Assembly (NCBI GenBank): GCA_947501635.1
Contig: CANMWT010000001.1
Location: forward strand, 248,001 to 312,000
Length of the DNA stretch: 64,000 nt
Reading direction: 5' to 3'
Origin: an uncultured Roseobacter sp.
GTDB lineage: Bacteria > Pseudomonadota > Alphaproteobacteria > Rhodobacterales > Rhodobacteraceae
The position numbers and the translations under genes are program-made. Below, one piece after another: positions 18,504-25,747 of this stretch. The notes beneath the pieces are model-generated. The model saw only the letters and a program-made list of their open reading frames with translations, searched no databases and had not been told where the DNA came from. The first letter of the stretch is position 1; each line of letters begins with the position of its first letter.

Positions 18504-18534
18504 AAAGGGCCCTGAGAAGATCAGGGCCCTTTTA
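18504..18534 (+). terminator. Rho-independent terminator between the two GNAT genes
   Basis: AAAGGGCCCTGA / TCAGGGCCCTTT is a 12-bp stem with a 5-base loop, ending in TTTT, 7 bases after the first GNAT stop. Confidence 0.88.
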
Positions 18535-18582
18535 GCTGCCAGTCTGCGGCACTGGCGGTGTGAAAGGGGTGGAAAGGGCGAC

Positions 18583-19173
18583 ATGTTGGAATACCAAGCC
18601 GGTGCCGAGGCGCTTTACGAGGCGCTGAAAGACGATCCGTTTTACAAGGCATTGGAGGCGCAGGTGCCAAAGGGCCGAAATGCGCGGTCTGCGATGCTGG
18701 CCTACTATGATCTGTCGATCCGCGACGGGGCGGTTTGGGGTCGTATAAGCATGCCTGCGGATGGTAGCTACGGCGTGTCAGTCTGGTCGCTGCCCCTGTC
18801 CGACACGGGCGCACAGCAGCGACGCGCTGACAAACAGGCGGCGCTGCTTGTGGCTTTGGGGCCCGCGGCTCTGCAGCTTTTTAATGACATCGAGGCGTCG
18901 ATGGCCGGCCATGAAGCACCGCTGAAACTGGACGGATTCTGGTATCTGTCGATCCTTGGCGTGCACCCTTCGATGCAGGGCAAGGGGCGGGGCGCTGCAT
19001 TGCTGCAGCCGGTGCTGCAAGAGGCCGATACGGCCGGTGTTTCAAGCTATCTGACAACTTTTTCGCCCGGCAACATCCGGTTTTACGAAGGTCTGGGATT
19101 CGAAAACAAGGGCACCTTTGAAGAACCCGTTTCGCAGAGCGCGTTTTCAGTTTTGGTCCGGACAGCCCGCTAA
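18583..19173 (+). CDS. GNAT-family N-acetyltransferase, second
   Basis: A 196-residue protein. The C-terminal half is a GNAT domain: WYLSILGVHPSMQGKGRGAALLQPVL is the acetyl-CoA-binding region and NIRFYEGLGFENKG the final strand-helix. The N-terminal half (about 90 residues) is helical and resembles GNATs that act on small amines or antibiotics, but no substrate can be named. ATG 18583 has AAAGGG upstream. It shows no close resemblance to the preceding GNAT and has its own terminators, so the two are not obviously an operon. Confidence 0.85.
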   Translation: MLEYQAGAEALYEALKDDPFYKALEAQVPKGRNARSAMLAYYDLSIRDGAVWGRISMPADGSYGVSVWSLPLSDTGAQQRRADKQAALLVALGPAALQLFNDIEASMAGHEAPLKLDGFWYLSILGVHPSMQGKGRGAALLQPVLQEADTAGVSSYLTTFSPGNIRFYEGLGFENKGTFEEPVSQSAFSVLVRTAR

Positions 19174-19185
19174 CCGAGATGCATC

Positions 19186-19209
19186 GCCCCGCCAGAGAAC
19201 TGGCGGGGC
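19186..19209. terminator. Hairpin between convergent GNAT and tpa genes
   Basis: GCCCCGCCAG / CTGGCGGGGC, a perfect 10-bp stem with a 4-base loop, lies between the two gene ends. No clear T tract follows on either strand, so function as a terminator is likely but not certain. Confidence 0.55.
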
Positions 19210-19225
19210 TGCTTGGCTCAATGGT

Positions 19226-20617
19226 TTAGCCGAAAACGCGTGTCAGCGCGCCGTCCACGGCGTCGCAGATATGGTCGATGTCATCTTTTCCAGCGATCAG
19301 CGCAGGCGAGAAACACAGAGTGTTGTTTTTTCCCGGCAACGAGCGGTTTGTGACGCCGATGATAACGCCTTGGCTCATGCAGTCGGCGACAACGGCTTGT
19401 GCCAGTTTTTCGTCTACGGGCGCGCGGCTGTCACGGTCAGCAACCAGCTCCGCACCAAGGAACAACCCCTTGCCGCGCACCTGACCGATGGCCTGATGCT
19501 TGTCCATCAGCTCGCCCAACCTGCCCAGCATGTATTCTCCCTGCAAGACGGTGTTTTCCAGCAGGTTTTCCTCTTCAATAATGGCGAGGTTTTCAAGCGC
19601 TGCTGCGGGGCCCGCTGTGCAACCGCCAAAGGTTGAGATGTCACGGAAGTAGTTCATAGGATCGCTCGCGTCGTCCTTGAAGAGGTCGAACACTTTCTCA
19701 TTCGTGACAAGGCAGGCGATCGCCGCATAGCCAGAGGCTACACCCTTCGCCATTGTGACCATGTCAGGCTCGATCCCGTAGTGCTGGTAGCCGAACCACG
19801 TGCCGGTACGGCCCACGCCGCAAACCACCTCATCGATGTGCAGCAGAATGTCATACTTCTTGCAGATTTCCTGCACCCGTTCCCAGTACCCGTCGGGCGG
19901 GGTGATAACGCCGCCGCCGGCTGTCACGGGCTCAAGGCACAGACCGCCGACCGTATCCGGCCCTTCAGCAAGGATGACTTTTTCGATCTGGTCCGCAGCC
20001 CAGACGCCGTAGTTTTCCTGCGGCGCGCCGTCTTGTTCGAAAGCGCGGTACTCAAGGCAGTGCGGCACGCGCACGAACCCCGGAGTGAAGGGCCCGTATT
20101 GTGCGTTGCGCTCGTCCTGCCCGCCTGCCGACAGGGCGGAAATGGTGGTGCCGTGATAGTCGCGGTCCCGGTAAAGCACCTTGTGCTTTTTGCCCCCATA
20201 GCGTTTGTGGGCGATCTGGCGCACCATCTTGAACGCTTTCTCATTCGCCTCAGAGCCCGAGTTGCAGTAGTACACGCGGCTCAGGCCGGGCATCTTTTCG
20301 ATCAGACGCTCTGCGAACATTGCACCGGGGATCGAACCGGCGGAGCCTGCAAAGTAGTTAAGTTTGATCAGCTGGTCGCGCACGGCGTTGGCAATGCGTT
20401 CGCGGCCGTAGCCCACGTTGACCGTCCAGACGCCGCCGGACACCGCGTCCAGATGCTCTTTGCCTTTCTGGTCCCAGACCTTCATGCCCTTGCCTTCGAC
20501 GATGATGCGAGGGTCTGTCGTCTCATAGGGCTTGTGCTGGCTCAGGTGGTGCCAGATATGCGCGCGGTCCGCTTCGACAACGCGAGAGATATCGTTTTCA
20601 TTGAAATTGCCGTCCAT
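19226..20617 (-). CDS. tpa: Taurine-pyruvate aminotransferase
   Basis: A 463-residue class III (omega) aminotransferase, expected to convert taurine plus pyruvate into sulfoacetaldehyde and alanine. Motifs include YCNSGSEANEKAFKMVRQ, the DYHGTT region, IDEVVCGVGRTGTWFG and the PLP lysine in VTMAKGVASGY. The context is decisive: it is divergent from tauABC and near xsc. I chose ATG 20617 (MDGNFNENDISRVVEADR), which follows AAAGG; the longer open frame upstream is not family-like. Candidate TauR sites lie about 100-130 bases upstream. Confidence 0.94.
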   Translation of the reverse strand: MDGNFNENDISRVVEADRAHIWHHLSQHKPYETTDPRIIVEGKGMKVWDQKGKEHLDAVSGGVWTVNVGYGRERIANAVRDQLIKLNYFAGSAGSIPGAMFAERLIEKMPGLSRVYYCNSGSEANEKAFKMVRQIAHKRYGGKKHKVLYRDRDYHGTTISALSAGGQDERNAQYGPFTPGFVRVPHCLEYRAFEQDGAPQENYGVWAADQIEKVILAEGPDTVGGLCLEPVTAGGGVITPPDGYWERVQEICKKYDILLHIDEVVCGVGRTGTWFGYQHYGIEPDMVTMAKGVASGYAAIACLVTNEKVFDLFKDDASDPMNYFRDISTFGGCTAGPAAALENLAIIEEENLLENTVLQGEYMLGRLGELMDKHQAIGQVRGKGLFLGAELVADRDSRAPVDEKLAQAVVADCMSQGVIIGVTNRSLPGKNNTLCFSPALIAGKDDIDHICDAVDGALTRVFG

Positions 20618-20713
20618 GGTCAGACCTTTCTTGATGCGCCAGTCGAAAAGAAGGGAATCGGGTGTGCCTAAGCCCCGACATCCAGCGACATGACTAGGTT
20701 TCAGGCAAGTTAA

Positions 20714-20746
20714 GTAGGGCCAGATTGATCGCAATGTTAGGACCAG
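20714..20746 (-). promoter_or_regulatory. Candidate TauR operator upstream of tpa
   Basis: On the minus strand CTGGTCCTAA and CTGGCCCTAC form a direct repeat with a 13-base spacer, in the same direction as tpa and 97-129 bases before its ATG. Both boxes keep CTGGnCCTA. Spacing and sequence match the site before xsc. Confidence 0.55.
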
Positions 20747-21257
20747 TAAGTTGCTCTGTCCAAGCTTTTCGTACTTCATTGCTTTGAAAAACCGCTGAAA
20801 TCGTTCTGCGCTGCAGAATACACAGGGCGGCACTTTGGGGCATCGCTAGGTCTACAGGCACTGACACGTACAGGACGGCCCGCTGCCAAAAACACCTCAA
20901 AACCGCCAACACAGGCAGCACCTGGGGTGCGCGGAGGCTCAAACTGGACTCATGACCGGTGTTGAAGTGGTCATTTCATCCGGACGGCAGAGCGGATCAC
21001 TATGCGCTATCGACCAGTGCGTTCGGGTCGGGTCAAACGAAGTTGGGGCTGACTGATCTCTATGCAGTCGTGTGAAAAGTTTCATCTGGCATCATCAGAA
21101 ACGGGCTGTGACCTCAATAGGGGCTTGCAGCAGAAATGTTTCTGACATTGGATGACACGGTGCAAACCGAACTTGGCTTATTGATATGGCGGAGCGCACT
21201 AAAACAAAAAAACTCCGGCCTCTAGGTTCGGGTAACGATCAACGGGAGAATTCTAGA
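20747..21257. other. Divergent tpa/tauA control region
   Basis: About 640 bases separate the tpa and tauA start codons, unusually long for this dense window. I see no convincing gene. Beyond the tpa-side boxes, + strand CTGGACTCAT (20944-20953) and GTGGTCATTT (20967-20976) repeat the 13-base spacing seen at the other candidate TauR sites. They lie about 280-314 bases before tauA, so a long tauA leader would be implied. I cannot place a promoter with confidence. Confidence 0.4.
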
Positions 21258-22259
21258 ATGATCAAAAAGACAGCATGTGCATTTGCTGCCGGCGCCGTCA
21301 TGGCGCTTTCTGCAAACGTTGCGGCAGCAGACGGCCACGGCGAAATCACCGTCGGCTACTTCCTTGAATGGCCCATGCCATTCCTCGCAGCGAAAGCCTC
21401 CGGGGCGTATGATGAAGCGCTCGGAATGAAGGTAAACTGGGTATCTTTCGAAACAGGTACAGCCATGAGTGCCGCGATGGCGTCGGGTGACGTACAGATC
21501 TCTGTCAGCCAGGGTGTGCCGCCTTTCGTTGTGGCAACATCAGGCGGTCAGGATATCCAGATCGTGGATGTGGCGGTCTCCTACTCCGAGAACGACAACT
21601 GCGTTGTCGCCGAGGCACTTGAAATCGATAAGGATTCAGCGTCGGAGCTTGCGGGCAAAAAAGTTGCGGTACCGCTGGGTACAGCCGCGCACTACGGCTT
21701 TTTGCGGCAGATGGACCACTTCGGTGTCGACATCGCATCGCTGCAGGTTGTTGACATGGCACCGCCAGAAGGCGCGGCAGCCCTCAGCCAGGGCGCTGTT
21801 GACTTTGCATGCGGCTGGGGCGGTGGTCTGGCCCGTATGAAGGAATACGGCAACATTCTGCTGACCGGTGCTGAAAAGCAGGAACTTGGCATTCTGGTGT
21901 TTGACGTCACATCCGCGCCTGCGTCCTACATTGCCGAAAACGGTGATGTTGTCGCGAAATTCGCAGCTGTGACAGCGGCGGCGAATGCCGAGTGGAAAGC
22001 CAACCAGAGCGAAGAGATGCTGGCCGTTATCGCTGAGCAGTCGGGTATGGATGTTGAGGCGACACGCGCTTCCATTTCGACATTCGAATTCCCGTCGATC
22101 GAAGAGCAGCTTTCTGAGGCATGGCTGGGCGGCAACGCGGCCAACTTCATGAAGGGCGTGGCGGACGTCTTTGTGGAATCCGGCTCCATCGACAGTGCGC
22201 TGGACAGCTATGTTGACGCGGTCAACACTGGCCCACTTGAAGCCGCAAAAGGCATGTAA
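21258..22259 (+). CDS. tauA: Taurine ABC transporter substrate-binding protein
   Basis: A 333-residue periplasmic protein. The signal peptide covers residues 1 to about 24 (MIKKTACAF...NVAAADG). It is followed by the NMT1/TauA-like fold: VGYFLEWPMPFLAAKASGAYDEALGMKVNWVSFETG, then GKKVAVPLGTAAHYGFL. It delivers taurine to TauBC. ATG 21258 follows GGGAG and gives a clean signal peptide. It begins the tauABC operon. Confidence 0.93.
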   Translation: MIKKTACAFAAGAVMALSANVAAADGHGEITVGYFLEWPMPFLAAKASGAYDEALGMKVNWVSFETGTAMSAAMASGDVQISVSQGVPPFVVATSGGQDIQIVDVAVSYSENDNCVVAEALEIDKDSASELAGKKVAVPLGTAAHYGFLRQMDHFGVDIASLQVVDMAPPEGAAALSQGAVDFACGWGGGLARMKEYGNILLTGAEKQELGILVFDVTSAPASYIAENGDVVAKFAAVTAAANAEWKANQSEEMLAVIAEQSGMDVEATRASISTFEFPSIEEQLSEAWLGGNAANFMKGVADVFVESGSIDSALDSYVDAVNTGPLEAAKGM

Positions 22260-22366
22260 GCGACTTTGGGTGGCGCAGGGCAGCCTGCGCCATCCTCTTT
22301 TTGGGCCGAAAACGGGTCCGCCCGATCCGGCCAGCCGCCCCGCATAGGGCAAAAGGTGGGAACGAA

Positions 22367-23173
22367 ATGACCGGATTATCCATACAAAACCTATCCATGC
22401 GCTTTGATCTGCCGAATGGCGATCATGTTCAGGCGCTGCAGGATGTGTCGCTTGATCTCAAGGCCGGCGAATTGCTGAGCGTGCTGGGGCCGTCGGGCTG
22501 TGGCAAGACCACGCTGCTGAATATCGTTGCGGGGTTTCTTGCGCCCACGTCAGGCAAACTGGTGCTGAACGGGCATGATATCAAGGGCCCGGATGCCGAG
22601 CGCGGCATGGTCTTTCAGCAAGGCGCCCTGTTCGAGTGGATGTCCGTGCGCGAGAATGTGGGCTTTGGCCCGTCGATGAAGGGCACGCCCAAGATCGACA
22701 AGGACAAGACCGTGGATCACCTGCTGGATGTGGTAGGGCTTCAGGATTTCAAGGAAAAAGCGGTCTACGAACTGTCGGGCGGTATGCAGCAGCGTGTGGC
22801 GCTGGCCCGCTGCCTTGCCAATGATCCCGATGTGATCCTGATGGACGAACCGCTCGGGGCGCTGGACGCATTGACGCGCGAAAAGATGCAAAGCCTTGTG
22901 CTGAAGCTCTGGAAGGAGACCGGCAAGACGATCATTCTGATCACCCACTCCGTTGAAGAGGCCCTTCTTCTGGGCGAGCGTCTGATCGTGATGGCGCCAA
23001 GGCCGGGGCGTATCCACAAGGAATACCGCCTGCCCTTTGCCGATCTGGGTGTGGATGCTGATTTGCGTGAGGTTAAGAAACATCCAGAGTTCGGGCCGCG
23101 CCGTGAAGAGATCCTGAATATGATCTGGGATATGGAAGAAGAAATTATGGGCGGAACGGAGGATGCGGCATGA
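22367..23173 (+). CDS. tauB: Taurine ABC transporter ATP-binding protein
   Basis: A 268-residue ABC ATPase of the nitrate/sulfonate/taurine class. Walker A is LGPSGCGKTTLLN, the signature is LSGGMQQRVALARCLA, and Walker B is VILMDEPLGALDAL; the switch is ITHSVEEALLLGERL. It energises TauC from the cytoplasmic side. The 107-base gap after tauA holds no gene, and the end overlaps tauC by 4 bases (ATGA). Confidence 0.94.
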   Translation: MTGLSIQNLSMRFDLPNGDHVQALQDVSLDLKAGELLSVLGPSGCGKTTLLNIVAGFLAPTSGKLVLNGHDIKGPDAERGMVFQQGALFEWMSVRENVGFGPSMKGTPKIDKDKTVDHLLDVVGLQDFKEKAVYELSGGMQQRVALARCLANDPDVILMDEPLGALDALTREKMQSLVLKLWKETGKTIILITHSVEEALLLGERLIVMAPRPGRIHKEYRLPFADLGVDADLREVKKHPEFGPRREEILNMIWDMEEEIMGGTEDAA

Positions 23174-24438
23174 TCCCTCTGTTAATCTACATCGCTATCT
23201 TTGTCGCGGCCTTCTTTTTGGTCACCAAAGTGGTGCAGGGTGCCGGTCTTAAGGATTACACATCGCTCAAGACGGTGACCTTCGGAGATGAGAGCGCTGT
23301 GCGCCCCAACCGCGCGGCGGGCGTGATCTCGATCCTAACGATTTTCCTGATGTGGGGAATTTTTACCGGCTCGAGCCTGTTGCCATCTTTCCTGCATGCG
23401 CCGGGACCTTTCGAAGGCACGGCCACCTTTACCTACACCGCGCAGGTAGAGGGGCAGGCGCCGGATGATGCCACGGTCACAGTGGTTGTGCATCCGCGCG
23501 AACAGGAGACAGAAGCACCGCAGGTGGAGCCGGGTGACGGGTTTGCCAAGAACGATTCTGCGGCGATTGCGCAGTGGCGGACTGGTCTTATCAACGTGGC
23601 CCGCAACGACGAGATTTCGAAGAGTGACGGCAATCAGGTCATCGCCATCAACGGTCAGAAGATCGCGCCCGGCGAATCCGTCGAGGTGGAAGGCGGGGTT
23701 GTCACGCTGAGCGACAAGGGCACGCCGAACTTCCAGCCGACCCGTGGCTGGCAGATGGAGCCTTTGTACCTGCCCGCGCCTGAAGCGGTCTGGGTCCGGT
23801 CTATCGAAATCGCCAAGGAAGGGTTCCGTAACTTTACCTTGCTGGAACACCTTGGGTATTCGCTGTTTCGCGTTGTGGTTGGCTTCTTGCTTGGGGCGTT
23901 GGTCGGTATTCCTTTGGGCTACGCCATGGGTCTGAGCGACTGGTTCCGCGGATGGTTCGACCCGATTGTCGAATTCATGCGCCCGGTGCCGCCTTTGGCC
24001 CTTATTCCACTGGTCATCATCTGGGCAGGGATTGGAGAGGCCGGAAAGATCATCCTGCTGTTTTTGGCGGCTTTATGGATTATGGCCATTGCCGCGCGGT
24101 CCGGCGTGTCCGGTGTGAAGATTTCCAAGGTACACGCCGCCTATTCGCTGGGTGCCAGCAAGTGGCAGATCATGCGGTACGTTATTGTCCCGAATTCCCT
24201 GCCGGAGATCTTTACCGGTGCCCGCGTGGCCATGGGGGTGTGCTGGGGCACGGTTGTTGCCGCGGAGCTTGTCGCGGCGGAGCAGGGTGCCGGCATGATG
24301 ATTATGACTGCGTCCAAATTCCAGAATACCGATATTGTCATTATGGGGATTATTCTCATCGGTGTGATCGGCTTTGGTATTGATATGCTGATGCGGTGGG
24401 CGGAGCGCCTGCTTGTCCCCTGGAAGGGCAAGGGGTAG
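23170..24438 (+). CDS. tauC: Taurine ABC transporter permease with extra extracytoplasmic domain
   Basis: A 422-residue permease, well above the roughly 275 residues usual for TauC. Residues about 225-422 are the normal core: FRVVVGFLLGALVGIPLGYAMG, PVPPLALIPLVIIWAGIGEAGKI, and the EAA loop HAAYSLGASKWQIMRYVIVPNSLPEI. Ahead of it are two additional membrane helices (about 1-22 and 49-70) and a polar, beta-rich region at about 75-195 with many Glu, Gln and Val residues. That region is probably outside the inner membrane. No frameshift is evident. Its function is unknown; it may contact TauA. Confidence 0.9.
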   Translation: MIPLLIYIAIFVAAFFLVTKVVQGAGLKDYTSLKTVTFGDESAVRPNRAAGVISILTIFLMWGIFTGSSLLPSFLHAPGPFEGTATFTYTAQVEGQAPDDATVTVVVHPREQETEAPQVEPGDGFAKNDSAAIAQWRTGLINVARNDEISKSDGNQVIAINGQKIAPGESVEVEGGVVTLSDKGTPNFQPTRGWQMEPLYLPAPEAVWVRSIEIAKEGFRNFTLLEHLGYSLFRVVVGFLLGALVGIPLGYAMGLSDWFRGWFDPIVEFMRPVPPLALIPLVIIWAGIGEAGKIILLFLAALWIMAIAARSGVSGVKISKVHAAYSLGASKWQIMRYVIVPNSLPEIFTGARVAMGVCWGTVVAAELVAAEQGAGMMIMTASKFQNTDIVIMGIILIGVIGFGIDMLMRWAERLLVPWKGKG

Positions 24439-24461
24439 GAGTTGCGCTGGGCAGACAGAAC

Positions 24462-24493
24462 GGAGCGGGGCCATGCTGGGCCCCGTTCTTTTT
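24462..24493 (+). terminator. Rho-independent terminator after tauC
   Basis: GAGCGGGGCC pairs with GGCCCCGTTC around a 6-base loop (one G-U pair), followed by TTTTT, 25 bases after the tauC stop. It separates tauABC from the desaturase gene. Confidence 0.85.
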
Positions 24494-24554
24494 GGGGGGC
24501 CGGCCCCCATTGCCCATGCGGGCAATTCCCCCGGGATATTTGGAGACCAAAGAA
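24494..24554 (+). repeat. Dispersed intergenic element, copy 2 (after tauC)
   Basis: G-run/C-run hairpin (GGGGGCcgGCCCCC), then TTGCCC atgc GGGCAA, then TTCCCCCGGGATATTT and GAGACCAAAGAA. The second stem differs in sequence from that of copy 1 but keeps its pairing. It has the same + strand direction as the other copies. Confidence 0.65.
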
Positions 24555-24684
24555 GTGATGGGCGGCCGTGCCGCGGCAAACTGACCCTAATTTGCGACAT
24601 TTCTGTTTATTCTCGGTCAATTTCCTTGTGCAATCGTGTTGTCTCGGTATTGCTAGTTGCAACTAAAAAACGAGGCAGGCGCGC

Positions 24685-25737
24685 ATGACATCAGAAACAC
24701 CCTTTCAAGGGGCAACGCCGGTGGCGTCTGCCGATCCACAGGCTGCGGACTGGGTCCGCGTTTTGGCCCATTACCGGCAGCCTGATACGGCGCGCTCTGT
24801 TTTCGAGATTGCCGTGACGTTGTTTCCGTTTCTGGGCGTGTGGGCGGCGTGTTTTGTTTTGCTCCCGGTGAGCCCGGTCTTGTGCGCGGCACTGGCTGCG
24901 GTGAACGGGCTGTTTCTGGTGCGGCTGTTTTGCATTCAGCACGACTGTGGGCATGGATCGTTTTTTGCCAACCGCGTTTTGAGCGACTGGGTCGGGCGCG
25001 CGATCGGTGTACTGACGCTGACGCCTTATGACGTCTGGCGCCGGTCCCATGCGATCCATCATTCCGCGGCGGGCAATCTGGCGCGGCGCGGGATCGGGGA
25101 CGTGATGACCCTGACCGTTGAGGAGTACCGGCGCCGTGGATGGTTCGGGCGCCTGAAATACAGGGCATACCGTAATCCGGCGGTTCTGTTTCTGCTTGGC
25201 CCTGCCTATGTGTTTTACATCGAGAACCGTTTGCCTCTGGGGCAGATGGATGGCGGTTGGCGTATCTGGACCAGTTCGGCGGGCACGACGGTCGGGGCTT
25301 TGGCCGTACTTTTGGTGCTCTTGTGGTTTGGCGGATTGGCAGCTGTTGCGCTGATATTTGTCCCGACGACGCTTGTGGCGGCGACCCTTGGGGTTTGGTT
25401 GTTTTATGTGCAGCATCAGTTCGAGGTGACCCATTGGGACCAGCCCGAGGCATGGGATGTGCATGATGCCGCACTGCACGGGTCTTCGCATTATGTGATG
25501 CCGGGCTGGCTGCAATGGTTTACGGCCAACATTGGCATTCACCACGTGCATCATCTGTACAGCCGTATTCCGTTTTACAGGCTTACCGAAGTGTTGCGCG
25601 ATCACAAGGTGCTGGCGGAGGCGCAGCGGTTGAGCATTGCTGAAAGCATCGCCTGCGCGCGGCTCCACCTTTGGGACGAAAAGCAGCGTCGCCTGCTCAG
25701 CTTTGCCGAGGCGCGGCGGACCTACGCCGCGGCCTGA
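24685..25737 (+). CDS. Membrane fatty acid desaturase family protein
   Basis: A 350-residue integral membrane di-iron protein. All three histidine boxes are intact: H86DCGH90, H122AIHH126 and H286HVHH290, set among four or more hydrophobic segments. The family includes acyl-lipid desaturases, beta-carotene oxygenases and alkane-type hydroxylases; this protein looks like an acyl-lipid (delta-12-like) desaturase, acting in the inner membrane. It is separated from tauC by a terminator, so it is not part of the taurine operon. Confidence 0.85.
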   Translation: MTSETPFQGATPVASADPQAADWVRVLAHYRQPDTARSVFEIAVTLFPFLGVWAACFVLLPVSPVLCAALAAVNGLFLVRLFCIQHDCGHGSFFANRVLSDWVGRAIGVLTLTPYDVWRRSHAIHHSAAGNLARRGIGDVMTLTVEEYRRRGWFGRLKYRAYRNPAVLFLLGPAYVFYIENRLPLGQMDGGWRIWTSSAGTTVGALAVLLVLLWFGGLAAVALIFVPTTLVAATLGVWLFYVQHQFEVTHWDQPEAWDVHDAALHGSSHYVMPGWLQWFTANIGIHHVHHLYSRIPFYRLTEVLRDHKVLAEAQRLSIAESIACARLHLWDEKQRRLLSFAEARRTYAAA

Positions 25738-25747
25738 GCCGCATAGC

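Noticed and set aside
20618-20833. N-terminal extension of tpa by 72 codons
   Set aside because: Homologous aminotransferases start near MDGNF; the extension has no family sequence and ATG 20617 has its own AAAGG.
20694-20942. 82-codon minus-strand frame in the tpa/tauA control region
   Set aside because: No ribosome binding site or family content, and it lies over the candidate operator boxes.
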